Source: Pyronema omphalodes
Taxonomy: Eukaryota > Ascomycota > Pezizomycetes > Pezizales > Pyronemataceae
Reading direction: 5' to 3'
DNA length: 64,000 bases
Assembly: GCA_024516155.1 (NCBI GenBank)
Contig: JAJJXM010000021.1
Location: 558,001-622,000 of the forward strand
The position numbers were made by a program, and so were the translations under genes. This document shows positions 1 to 11,251 of the stretch, in pieces (the first letter of the stretch is position 1; every line of letters starts with the position of its first letter). The notes under the pieces were generated by a model that saw only the letters and a list, made by a program, of their open reading frames with translations, was not told the DNA's origin and ran no database searches.

Positions 1-1769
1 TATGCTTTAAAACACGTGATGGATAAAGATAGAAGCCATGAAGGATGTGGGACAATGTCAAATGACATGGAATAGGATGGGATAATCTACGTATGTACAG
101 AGTATACAAACCACAATAGAAGGGTTCCATTGATCTGGGCTGGGCTGGGACGTGGATCCAACCGAGGGAGGGTAGGTTACGAGGACTCACGCTGGGGGTA
201 CAGAGTCGACAGGAGGGGGGAATGTAAAACTTTGTGCATATATAACCTACCGAAGACCCTGTCTGTACTCGGCTCGGGTACTCTACATATTTTGAAGTAA
301 GTGCAGTGCAGTTTGGTAAATTGTAACAGTTACTCGGGAATTCCCGGTAAGTACATATGAAGTCCTACAACCGGTATTCAGTTGAGGCGAAGTAATGTAA
401 GATAGGGTGAGGAGAGGAGTTGTAGTGGTATTATGGGGTACTGTACTGTTTTAATAGACGGATTACTGTGTAATGGATTTTCGAGTTTTTGAATTATTGA
501 AATCTTTCGAGATACCGAGAGACACTAAAATTTAGACACATAAGTTTTTCCCACAACAAGCTCCGGTAGCTGTGTCTATCTCCCGAAAGAAACAAATAAT
601 TTCTTTGGTGTTGCGGGGGTTACATATGAGCTTACATATAAAATTAGCAAAGCGCAATGTATACTGTACGAGGAGACACATTACCGAGATTATGTAACAC
701 AGTCATGTAGTCATGTAGTCGTACAGCTTGTTCCAGTGTATGTTGCTTCTATATATGTACCTTCAAACTTCGATAACCAACGAGTTTTGATATCACAGTT
801 TCGACGTATTTACAGTCAAAGGAATAAAAAGCAGAAACAAAAAGAGGAAGAAACAAAAAGGCTCCTTTACAACCATCAACAATTTCTCCCACGCCAATCT
901 CCTTTCCCCAACATCAACGTACACATACATGCCATATCCCAATTCCTACATTTATCACTCCACATAATAACCCCTTTTAATTGATTAAATTACAATTACG
1001 AAAAAGTTTATTCTGCAGAAAAAAAATAAGCAGTCGGTTCAAGTGTAACTGTAATCTTTATATCTTTGTTTCTGGTTACTCTGGATTGATTATGGAGGTT
1101 GTACGATGGTACGATGGTACGGTGGCTTGTGGATTGTGGATTGTGGCTTGTGGATTGCGGATTGAGGATTGTGGATTTGCATGCACCCGGGTCCCAAATC
1201 AACTACATAATCTCTTCTTTTTTCAATTTCATCTTCACATTTCTGAAGATTTATAGCTTTGTATCTTTGTTCTACTTATTTACAAAATAGATCCAATATA
1301 CATACCCTATACTATACACGAAACCCCGAAGAAGAAGAGGAAGAAAAAAACCTATTCTACCACCAATGACCATCGCTACATCTCATTCTCATTCTCATTC
1401 CCTTTATCAGAATCATAAAACCAAACCCATCTCATCTCATCTCATCTCATTTTCGCCATAATCATCAAGTGTGCTTCCTTCATTAACTCAACTCAACTCA
1501 GTACCTCCACCGCTACGGCTACCTTAATCTTAATCTTCATTGTTCATTGTTCATTCTACTCTGTGGATATATATATATATATATATCAAACCCCATAGAC
1601 TAGCTAATCCATTCTATCCATCTAATCCATCTAATCCATCCAGCCCATCCATACAACAAAAAGAAATCTCAAAGGAAGGAGCTAATTCACTATACAGGCA
1701 TACAAGTACATGCTAACCCTTTACATCCCCATACGCTATACCCTATACCCGATAACTATACATACATCT

Positions 1770-1930
1770 TTATCTATATTCGTATCTGTATCTGTATCTG
1801 TATCTATATCCATCCCCATATCTTATTATCAATCTATATCTATATCTGTATCTATATCTATATCAATCTATATCTATATCTATATCTATATCAATCTATA
1901 TCTATATCTATATCTATATCAATCTATAAC
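1770..1930. repeat. TATCTA/TATCTG hexamer microsatellite
   Basis: This is an imperfect tandem array of TATCTA and TATCTG hexamers with occasional TATCAA interruptions. The reading frame across it, rich in Ser-Ile and Tyr-Ile, is an artefact of the repeat. Confidence 0.9.
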
Positions 1931-4107
1931 TATAGCTATAGCTATAACCAGAACCAGAACCCCCTATCCGTTATCTCATTATCCCTTGTTGTTGTCCTAG
2001 TTATCCCGGTTATCCTGGTTATGTATGTCTCAGATATAACAAATGATAGAGTCCAGACGATAGCTGACAGATTCGAGATATAACAGATGATAGACAATGA
2101 ATAACCCCGCCATAGACAATGGATCCACCATAATCATAGACAATAGACAATAGAAGTTACAATCAAAATGACATATAATACAGAGAGCAAATGGCATCTA
2201 CAACAGACGATAACCAACAGAAATCAAAAACGGCAACCAAAAAACAGCCACCGTATGTATGTACATATTCATGACCATGCTAATCGGAACAGAACTTATA
2301 GGGGGGTTCAAGTTTACAAGTTTAATTCACCATGGTGATTTTACCGAGACTGGGATCTGGGATCTGGGGGTAGGAGTGACATATATACCGGTGGACTATG
2401 GATGGATGGATGGGTTATGGATTTACCCGTTATCCGTCATATGTAATGTAACGCCGTAAATGCCTTTTGGGTTCTTGTTGTTGGTCCTTGTGGTCCTTAC
2501 GGTCCTTATTTAATCTCGATGTTGGATGTTGGATGATGGATGCTGGATGCTTAATTCTCGATGCTGAATGCTTAAATTGCCGTCTACACAGCTTATCTAC
2601 ATAGCTTATCTACATAGCTAGTTCATCACAGATTCATTATAAGTTCGTCACGACTCACAAGTTCATGACTGTATTATATTTTCCAAGTTTTCTATATCCA
2701 TCTACAATATATATAATCTCTCCTCAAACCATCCCTACACCCAGATACAGCAAACACCACGGTATTAACAATCTCTCAAGACAGCAAAAAATGAAAGAAG
2801 GTATATATAAATTTGGGTATCTGATGTCTCCAGATGTGAAGGAAAATTAAACCACAACGTCACTCGCCATATATACATATCTCCAGTAATTCAGATCTTC
2901 TGTGTTCTCGGAACCATCTGGTACTCTGTATCCGAGCCCGAGTCTCGCCGACAATGAAAACGGCGCGCGGATATGTTAAGGAATGTTCTGACTATACATA
3001 GCTTTCGCAGCTTTCACGGCTTTCGCAGCTTTCGCGGCTTTCGCTAGCAAACTAGCGAGGATGTCCTAGTGCACTGGACTTGAAAGTTATAAACCGACAG
3101 TACTACTTTGAACTTGAAAGTTATGAGAAAGGAGGGACGGGGATCCCTACCTTACCTTACCTTACCATACCATACCTTACCACAGACGTCATCGTTCCCG
3201 GGGAGAGCGGGAGGGATCCACTATGTAAAAGCAGCGAATGAACGGGTTTTTAGGTGTGATGAGGAATTGATTGGATTTTGATTTGATGAGGATCTGTAAG
3301 CCATGTTATGGGATGAATGGGATGAAGTAGATGTGCAGAATGTAGATACTGTACATACATAGAACGTGTTGATCACGTTGGACATCGAGATTTTTATCTT
3401 TTTTTTTGGTATGGATGAATGTATGGTTGGATCTTGACTTGGTTTGCTTCCAGGACGCTTCGACTTGGCTTCTGATTCGTCTCCGCTTCGTCTCCGCTTC
3501 CACTTCGCTTCCACTCCGCTCCCTCCGCTCCCTCCGCCGTCGCCGGCTTCTGGTGCTTCCGATGCAAATGCTTGAAAGTCGCATATCTCATCCCATCGCA
3601 TATATATGCATCTCCAAGCTACATAGCTGTAACACGCTTCACCTGATTGGTGCTGTTGCTGCCGTTCGCATGCCTATTTTAGCTACCGCTTGGTGGGATG
3701 CCAAACTGCTCTTGCTCTGGCTCTGTCTGTATGACGAGGAGATTTTTTTGGCATGTCTTTGTCGCAGACTAGAACGTAGCTACATATGAGAGGAAGGATT
3801 GGTCAATCTACCAGTCTTCGCCCTTGTCTACTCTGAGGAATGATCTACCAAATCTCTTCGCCCTTGTCTGACCCGAAGAATCTCCTAATCTTAGTTCTTG
3901 TCTGACCCGATGGACCTTGGACTTGACCTGTCAAATACATAGATTGGACTTTGTAAAGATACAAATGTCTATCTCTATCTACCAGCGAAATGGCTAGTGG
4001 TAATGGAAAGTGTTTGAGGGTTGAAATCTCATGAAAAGTGCGGAATTGAACACTTGGAATCCAGGGCTGCCTGGAATACTCAAAGGAATTCTCTCTGAAT
4101 TGCATTG

Positions 4108-4203
4108 AATCTCCTAAATCTCCAATCTCCAATCTCCAATCTCCAGTATTCAATCTCCAACTTACAATTTCCAATCTCCAGTGCCCAATCTCCAATAATC
4201 TCC
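4108..4203. repeat. Degenerate CTCCAAT 8-mer array
   Basis: Repeated ATCTCCAA/TCTCCAGT units are seen with substitutions. It is the complement of the purer GGAGATTG array at 44662-44812, so the same 8-mer family occurs twice in the window in opposite orientations. Confidence 0.75.
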
Positions 4204-4404
4204 AGTGTCAACACCCAAATTCCCCTGCTCCCTCCCTTCACTTTCTCCGACAGGCTCCCTGCTCCCACTGATCAACAACCCTTGCGCGATCCGCAACTTC
4301 TCTTTCTGTGTTGGCACCCATAAGAAACACAGCACAGAGCCGGTGCAACAGAAAGTCCTGTTGTGCAGCAGCTGCTGGTGTCCGCTTTGCTTGCTTGGAT
4401 ATGC

Positions 4405-5319
4405 TTAGAGCGGAACGCTTGCTTGCTTGACACCAGTCGAGAGCCCATTTCCCATTCAGCTAGAACACAACGTCTACCTCGACCACTGCTGCAAACCCAC
4501 AAACACACGCTACCCGCACCTCTCTCTTTCTATCTATCTATCTATCTTGGAAGACATTTCTTCTTCTCCTCCTCCTCCACCACCACCACCAGAGAGGCCC
4601 ATCCCATCTCTCCTGCCAAAGCCCCCCTCCACCCCCCTCCCCCCCACCCGCCAGAAGTTGCTGTTACTTTCAAAGTCTCAAGTCGTTCGTTTAATCTTCG
4701 AATCCGAGCCCGCTCAGCACCACATCGCCCAAAGGGTTTTCAATCATCACCGCCATACTTACAACCACTGTCTACATCTAACTATTCACCTTACTCCAAC
4801 GACGCTTCATATTTTTTCCTCACAGCGTCCATATCATCGACAGCTTATCCCATCAGGTCGCTTGCATTACCCTCGCGCCGCATTAAACGTCATCATTTAG
4901 CGGAGTATTTCGTGGCGCCCTCCTTGCGTTGTCCTATTTCGTGCGGCACAGCTTATCTTCCGCTCCGCGCTTCCCCTTCAAAACGCTCGGAAGAACTGAA
5001 ACATATTTTCTATTCTTCCATTCGCTCAAATTCAAAGCTCCCAGACTATTAAGCAACCGCTCGCTACACCATCCTACGAAAAACGAATCTGCTACTGGGA
5101 CTCTCAGTTCCCATCCACGCTCGTTCAATATCGCAAAGCACCTTTTAGCTGCATATTACGCATTGGAGTTTTTTTTTTTTTTTTTTTTGATACACATAGT
5201 GGTGGAGTTTTGAACCTAGAGGGTCATTTAACCAGCGTACATCACCCGACAGATAACGTTCCGCGGTTTCCGACACCACCTTCCTCTCGCTTTTTCCGTC
5301 TTCCGTTCAACTACACATA
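4405..5319 (+). promoter_or_regulatory. AUG-free, pyrimidine-rich presumptive 5' leader/promoter of the ketopantoate-reductase-like gene
   Basis: There is no ATG on the plus strand between the ATG at 4402 and the start codon at 5320 (915 nt). The stretch is rich in C and T, includes TCC/ACC runs near 4560-4650 and a T run of about 20 nt near 5169-5188. Open frames across it (up to 229 codons from 4363) are Ser/Pro/His-rich and look non-coding. A long transcribed leader from which start codons have been lost is the simplest reading. The transcription start was not located. Confidence 0.5.
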
Positions 5320-7918
5320 ATGGCACCTGCTACTCCGCGATTACGAGTCCTCTCGGGTGAGTAACAAGTTTTTTTTTAAAACCGTCTTTTGGAGCTTCGG
5401 AGTTTAGCTTCAAGATTCCGACTCGCTAACATCGGATGTTTTCTTAGTTGGTGGTAACCCGCTATCGGCTTTTCTATCATGGAGACTACAAGCTACCCTC
5501 TCCTGCGACGTTACTCTCGTATGGAAAACGAGTTACGAATCCGTCTCCCAATACGGCATATCGTTCAAGTACTTTCCCTAGTCCGTAAAATTCTCCGTAG
5601 CAGAATCTGACTGCAGCAACTATAGGTCAAGCAAATACGGGAATGAACGGTTCAAACCCCATGCAGGTATGCCGGATTAGTAACCTCTCCTTGATCCTGA
5701 TAGCTAAAAGTGGATTGTTTATAGTGGTCCGAACTCCGGAAGAGGCCGGCACAATGTCCGGGGGTTTCGATTACGTTCTGCTCTCTGTTAAAGCTCTTCC
5801 CGATGTTTACGACCTTGCGTCAATTATCGAGTCGGTAGTAACTCCGCAGCATACCTGCATTCTTGTAAACACGACAACAGCCATCGGAACCGAAGCTTAT
5901 TTAGAATCCCGGTACCCTACAAATGTTGTCTTGTCATTGGTCTCAGGAGTCGCATTGAGTCAACTTGGTAACAGCGAGTTTGAACACACGGGAGGATCAG
6001 ACATTTGGGTTGGTTCAGCGATACAAAATACCAACATTCCAGAAAGCATTCAGTACGACATGGCGGAAGCCCTGGCGTTGACATTGCACTCTGGCAATGT
6101 TGATTGTCATGTTTCTCCAAACATCAGGCAACAGCAGTGGGAGAGGATGCTAGGGTATATTCTATCGATCGGGATCTTGCATGTGAGCTAACAACTTGCA
6201 GACCAATTGCGTTCCACCCTTTAAGTGTTATTTTGGATACTCCGAACCTCAATGCACTCTTCGAAAAGCCCGGTTGCAAAACACTAATTACCGGTGTTGT
6301 TGATGAGCTTATTTCCATTGCTAAGGCACAAAAGTGCACATTCCCTGAGGAATTCAAACAGAAGACAATCGACGACCAACTCAGCGCGCACCCGTCTGCC
6401 AATATCATGTACCAGGACTACCAGGCACGACGACCGCTAGAAATTGAAACATTTTTGGGTTCACCGATTAAGGCAGCGAAGACTTTGGGCGTTTCAACTC
6501 CTCACTTGAACACCTTATACCCGGTTCTTAGTCATCTTAACCAACAAAATCAGTCGCGACCAAATCCACCTTCGCCGTCAGCTGTGTCAGGGTCGCACCA
6601 TCCACGCATGCAGGGTCCCCCGCCATCAGGCCAGCGTTTGCCTCCTCCTAATGGCACAGGTCCTGGCGGTGCCCCTCGACGACCACCTCCCGGTCCCTCA
6701 AATGGTCACTCCGGACAAGGATCAGATCCCGCAATGGCTAGACGCCCACCTCCTCAGTCCCGGGGACCATCAAATGGACACCCTCCCCATGTCAATGGCG
6801 CATTTTCTCCCCGTGGCCAGCTTTCCAGGCGTAACTCGTTTGACAATGATTTGGAGGAGTTTGGGCACATTGCACTTTATGGAGACATGGTTGACAGCGA
6901 TGCAGTTCCACAAGATGGTGGCTATAGACAACACCCTGGTCGTGGAGACCACGGAAACCACGTACGACAGCCTCCTCCGACAATGAGCGAATTAGATCTT
7001 CGGGAACGTAAGCTTGCCCTGCGTGAGCGGGAACAAGCTCTGCGGGAACAGGAATTGAAGAACAGTCGATTCGGATTTGGACGGAAAAAGGCAGGAAAGA
7101 GCAGGAGTGTATATGGAGATGATGATGACGATGATGACTTCTATGTGGATGCGCCACCTCCTATGCCCCCTGTGGACGTTGACAACTTTGATATGATGAG
7201 CGTAACCTCGCGGCGTAATAGGCGGCTACCCAGCGCTAGCAGTGTCAACGTCCGATCTCCAGGCGCCGAAATCCCGCTTCAACCAACACGAACCGGCCGC
7301 CATTCAATGTTCGGCCGTAACCAGAGAAGCAGAACAAGCGCTCGCCTAATGAACGATGTTCCTGGACTTCACGATCCTATCACGGATAATGCTATGATGG
7401 GCTACTCCTCAAACCGGTATGGAACTGTGGACAGAAAAGTGATGATGGAGAGCTCCCGCGCCAACTCAATGACTTCAAATAGAGGCGGCGATATTCGATC
7501 AGATCCATCATTCGGCGGCGGCGCATACCCACCCATGCCCGGCAGTGGTAATGGAAACGGAGGTTCCGGTGCATACCCTCCTATGCCTCGTAGAATGTCT
7601 ACTTCCCAAGGCGACCCTCGTAACGGTTATAACGCCACCCCGAGAAATGTAAATGGACACTCCCCACCACATAACGGCCATGGTCAACCTATGCCGAAAC
7701 ATGCATACCCACATCAGGTCGATCACCATATCGGTGACGGGGTAAGACAACCTTCTATCATGAAAGGTCCAACAGGTAACCAGGTTCGAAGTACTACGGG
7801 TAGTGCTAGCGCGAGCTTGAGTAATGATTCCGGAAGCGCCGGCGGTGAACTATCGGCATATAGCAGCTCTTCTAGCAGCTTGGAAAAGAGGATTCCGAAC
7901 GGTGTCGCGGTGGTATGA
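5320..7918 (+). CDS. Ketopantoate reductase (ApbA/PanE) family protein with long disordered C-terminal tail
   Basis: Five exons: 5320-5356, 5448-5568, 5626-5666, 5725-6154 and 6202-7918, giving 781 aa. All introns are GT-AG, and the first has a CTAAC branch site near 5426. Residues 1 to about 322 form the NADP-binding and C-terminal domains of 2-dehydropantoate 2-reductases: a Gly-rich loop (VGGNPLS) near the N-terminus, LLSVKALPDVY, ILVNTTTAIGTEAYL, and a C-terminal YQDYQARRPLEIE block that holds the conserved Glu. By my alignment the catalytic Lys, eight residues before the Asn of the NPL motif in bacterial PanE, is Arg here, and that Asn is His (FHPLS), so enzyme activity is uncertain. Residues from about 323 to 781 are Pro/Gly/Ser/Asn-rich and probably disordered. 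They contain a charged helix of LREREQALREQE type near 472-497 and a seven-Asp run near 512-525. The start was chosen as the first ATG after a 915-nt ATG-free stretch. It is unlikely to be the pantothenate-pathway enzyme itself. Confidence 0.88.
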
Positions 7919-9370
7919 GCTTGAGAATGGTGGGGAATAAGGGAGGGGAACACAGGGGATATGATTCAACTAGGGATGATGCGTGGAGAAGTACACAATG
8001 GGAATTTGGCAGGCAGGGGTGGAAAAATTATACCTTGATTATTATGCGTTTTTTTTTTCTTTTTTTTTTGTCGAAGAGAAATTACCAACATACCCAATCG
8101 AACTTTAATGGTCTTCTTGTTTATAAGTGGTGTTGATACTCGTTTTTTTTTCTCTCTCTTTTGCTTCTTTTTTTTTTAAATGGTTTCTGGTTTCTGGTTT
8201 TGTTTGATTTCTCTTTTTCCTCTTTTTTTTTCTTTTGCGATTGCAATGCATATCTTTTTCTTCTTTTTGCTGAATAACTCTTGTCGACTTGCGCGTCTTT
8301 TTTTTTCTTTTCTTTTTTTTCTTTTTTTCTTTTCTTGTTCCTTGAATCATAGGTTGAGGATTAAGATAAGAAAAATAACACAAACAAAAACTTAAAGTAA
8401 TCTATCATCAGTTGTATTACCAGAATGTTCTTGTTTTTTTTTCGCCTTTTTTTTTTCTTTTTCTATAAAATGATTATTGCTTTCGTTGGCTCTTGATATT
8501 ATTTATTGCTTGCTTGACTTTGTGTTGGATGCTTTGATGCTTTGTTTTTTTGTTTTCGTTTGGTGAGGAAAAGAAATGGGGTTTTGTTTTTTTGTGATGG
8601 GTTGGGTTGGTTTGGGAGAAGCTTGGGAAATGGTATGGTTGCGAAATGGTATGGATGCTGAATAATTGAAGGAAAGGATTTCTTTTTTTTTTTTCTTTTC
8701 TGGTTCTATGTTCTTTTCTGGTTATGGTTCTATGTTCTAGCTTCTGTAGCTGTAGCTGTAATTGCAACTGCGGAATGCATTGGAAACTTGGTTGATAGGA
8801 ATGATAGGGAATAGGAATGATAGGGATGATAGGGATGATAGGATTGATAGGATTGATAAGAGGCAGAAAATTGGGGTATAGAATGTTGTTGTTAGTAATA
8901 GCGGTAGTCGTGCTGGTGATGTTGGTGATGCTGGTGATGCTGGTGATTTTCTCGTTGGCGGTAATCGTGATGGTAGTGGCGGTAATCGTGGCGGTAATTG
9001 TGGTGGTGATGCTGTCGTTGGTGATCGTGATGATGGAGGTGATGGAGGTGATGGATGCAAAAAATATATTTGCCGTGGCATAATTACTTTCTTTAAGCGG
9101 AAAATTAATGATATCGGTGTACGTGTGTGTTTTTTCTGCTTTGATTTGATTTGATGGGTTTGGGGGATGTGATGGGTTTGATGGGTTTGGGGGATGTGAT
9201 GGGTTTGGGGGATGTGATGGTTTGATGGGTTTGGGGGATGTGATTGGTTTGATGGTTTGGTTTTTTGTTGTGTTTTTGCTGCGTTTTGATTTTTTTTTTT
9301 TTTTGCTAGATTGTTGATTGTGTTGCTGGATTCGATGGGTTTTGTCAGTATTTTTTTTTTTTTTTGTTTT

Positions 9371-9530
9371 GTTTATTGGTTTGTTGGTTTGTTGATTGGT
9401 TTGTTGGTTTGTTGGTTTGTTGGTTTGTTGGTTTGTTGGTTTGTTGGTTTGTTGGTTTGTTGGTTTGTTGGTTTGTTGGTTTGTTGGTTTGTTGGTTTGT
9501 TGGTTTGTTGGTTTGTTGGTTTGTTGGTTT
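9371..9530. repeat. GGTTTGTT octamer microsatellite
   Basis: About 19 near-perfect copies of GGTTTGTT lie in tandem. The frame through it (Val-Gly-Leu-Leu-Val-Cys-Trp-Phe units, within 9311-9622) resembles a membrane protein only because of the repeat. Confidence 0.95.
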
Positions 9531-9780
9531 CTTGCGTTATTGACTTATTGACTTGGGAGGTTTTTTTTTTTTGCCATGTTTTTTGCCGCGTTTTGACCGT
9601 TTTGACCGTTTTGTTATATTGACTTGTGTTGCGTTTTTGAGTTTTTGCTTATGTTGCGTTTTTGAGTTTTTGCTTGTGTTGCGTTTTTATACATAGAATG
9701 GAAATCGAAAATTGAAAATTGGGAATTGAAAAATTGGGAATTGAAAAATGAAAAATTGGAAGTAATTGATGAACTGATGC

Positions 9781-9940
9781 TTTGATTTGATTTGATTTGA
9801 TTTGATTTGATTTGATTTGATTTGATTTGATTTGATTTGATTTGATTTGATTTGATTTGATTTGATTTGATTTGATTTGATTTGATTTGATTTGATTTGA
9901 TTTGATTTGATTTGATTTGATTTGATTTGATTTGATTTGA
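9781..9940. repeat. (TTTGA)32 pentamer microsatellite
   Basis: A perfect array of about 32 copies of TTTGA covers 160 nt with no interruption visible, followed by GATGATGAG. Perfection suggests recent or continuing slippage. Confidence 0.97.
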
Positions 9941-10204
9941 TGATGAGATAACTTACATAATCTACTTCTTGATGTTTTTCTGGATGTTTTGCTTGATGTT
10001 TTGCTTGATGTTTTGCTTGATGTTTTGCTTGATATACTTTATTGATATACTTTGCTTGATATACTTTGTTGATATACTTTATTGATATACTTTATTGATA
10101 TACTTTATTGATATACTTTGCTTGATACCCTTATTGACATCTTTATTTATAACTAATGGATTTATTAACATATCAATTCAGCTCCAGTTCTACGATTTAG
10201 CTTT

Positions 10205-10380
10205 ACTGTAAACTTGTTGTAAACTTGTTGTGAACTCGCTGCAAACTTATTGTAAACTTACTGTAAACTCGCTGTAAACTCGCTGTAAACTCGCTGTAAA
10301 CTCGCTGTAAACTCGCTTTAAACTCGCTACAAACTCGCTGTGAAAGTACCCACTGTAGACTCACTATAAACTCGCTATAA
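10205..10380. repeat. 11-mer CTCGCTGTAAA minisatellite
   Basis: About 15 units of GTAAACTCGCT and variants (GTAAACTTGTT, TACAAACTCGC) lie in tandem; the centre is perfect and the edges are degenerate. Each intact unit carries GTAAAC, which resembles the forkhead core, though no function is shown. Confidence 0.9.
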
Positions 10381-11251
10381 ATTCATTTCCGAGTTTCCAA
10401 ACCCGTGGATCCAGCAAGCAATACTCCTCTATGGTACCTTCCGCTCCCACTCTTACCCCTACCATTTACTTATGTACTCTCTACGTACTAACTATCGATA
10501 TATACGCATTCCTAGGCTTTGAAGATTCTGGTGGTATAGCATAATGGAAGAGGAAAAAGAAGAGCAAGAAGAGGAAGAAGAGGAAGAAGAAGGCAGGAGT
10601 AGGAGGAGGAGGAGGAAGAGGAAGAGGAAGAAGGTGAGGATTTATGATAGGAGGTGTAGTCATGGGGGAGCACTCGATATTGGTGGTATGGTCTATGTTT
10701 CCAGTTCTGCGTTTTACGTATATATCGCTAGCTACATAGAAATAATATATGTATATATATATATATATCCTTTGGGTTATGATTATGATTATGATTATGA
10801 TTAGAGTATACTTGATTATGGTATGATTGATTATGAAGACTGAGGGGTTGGGTTTCCTGGGTAGATGGTGGAGTATCGTATTGATTATGGGAATACTGAA
10901 CTAGAATTCTAACCGGGATTTACTTCCATTAAGCTGAGTCAAGTGCTTTCTCTTGCTCTTTTTTTTTTACAGAGTTGGGGATTCTTAGGTGTGGGTGGAA
11001 TTGGTTATGTTGTGGAGTATTGGGTCCGCGGTTTTGGACACGGAGCCAGTGGTGGGAGTTGAGTGAGAAACTGTGATGCGATTGATACAGCTTGATGGAA
11101 TGTGAAGATAGACTTGGTGGCTCGAATCTTGAAGAACCCAGCAAGCCTAGTCAGGTTTCATCGTAGTTGTGTGAAGTCACTTTGTAGAAGGGGGGTATAA
11201 TCAGATAAACATTTCGCTAAACCAATGCAAAGTCTAATTCATATCCCACGA

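Larger units (their letters stand above)
1..4404. other. Gene-free, repeat-rich intergenic region
   Basis: I see no supportable gene here. The DNA is AT-rich with many short tandem repeats: GTGGATT/GTGGCTT units at about 1101-1177, CTCAT units at about 1378-1450, an AT run at 1567-1586, a long TATCTA/TATCTG array at about 1770-1930, a CCTTA array at 3147-3182, a GCTTTCGCA array at about 2999-3044 and CTCCAAT units at about 4108-4203. The reading frames present (for example 3221-3601 on the minus strand, 126 aa, Ser/Arg/Gly-rich) match no family I know and overlap low-complexity DNA. Confidence 0.6.
7919..11251. other. Intergenic region between convergent genes, dense in microsatellites
   Basis: This lies between two convergent genes. 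The first 600 nt are T-rich, probably the 3' UTR and terminator of the upstream gene. Then follow GGTGATG units (about 8905-9055), GATGGGTTTGGGGGATGT units (about 9150-9255), GGTTTGTT (9371-9530), TTTGA (9781-9940), TGATGTTTTGCT and GATATACTTTAT units (about 9970-10130) and the 11-mer array at 10205-10380. No gene is supported; the open frames reflect the repeats. Confidence 0.7.

Noticed and set aside
4363..5052. 229-aa frame upstream of the ketopantoate-reductase-like gene
   Set aside because: Ser/Pro/His/Leu-rich with no domain, overlaps low-complexity pyrimidine tracts and other equally long frames; better read as leader DNA. Only its first codons contain an ATG.
9311..9622. 103-aa frame resembling a hydrophobic membrane protein
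   Set aside because: It is the translation of the GGTTTGTT array; the periodic Val-Gly-Leu-Leu-Val-Cys-Trp pattern follows the DNA repeat exactly.
10531..10547. tRNA A-box-like string (TGGTATAGCATAATGG)
   Set aside because: No B box or acceptor pairing follows; the next bases are a GAA/GAG microsatellite.
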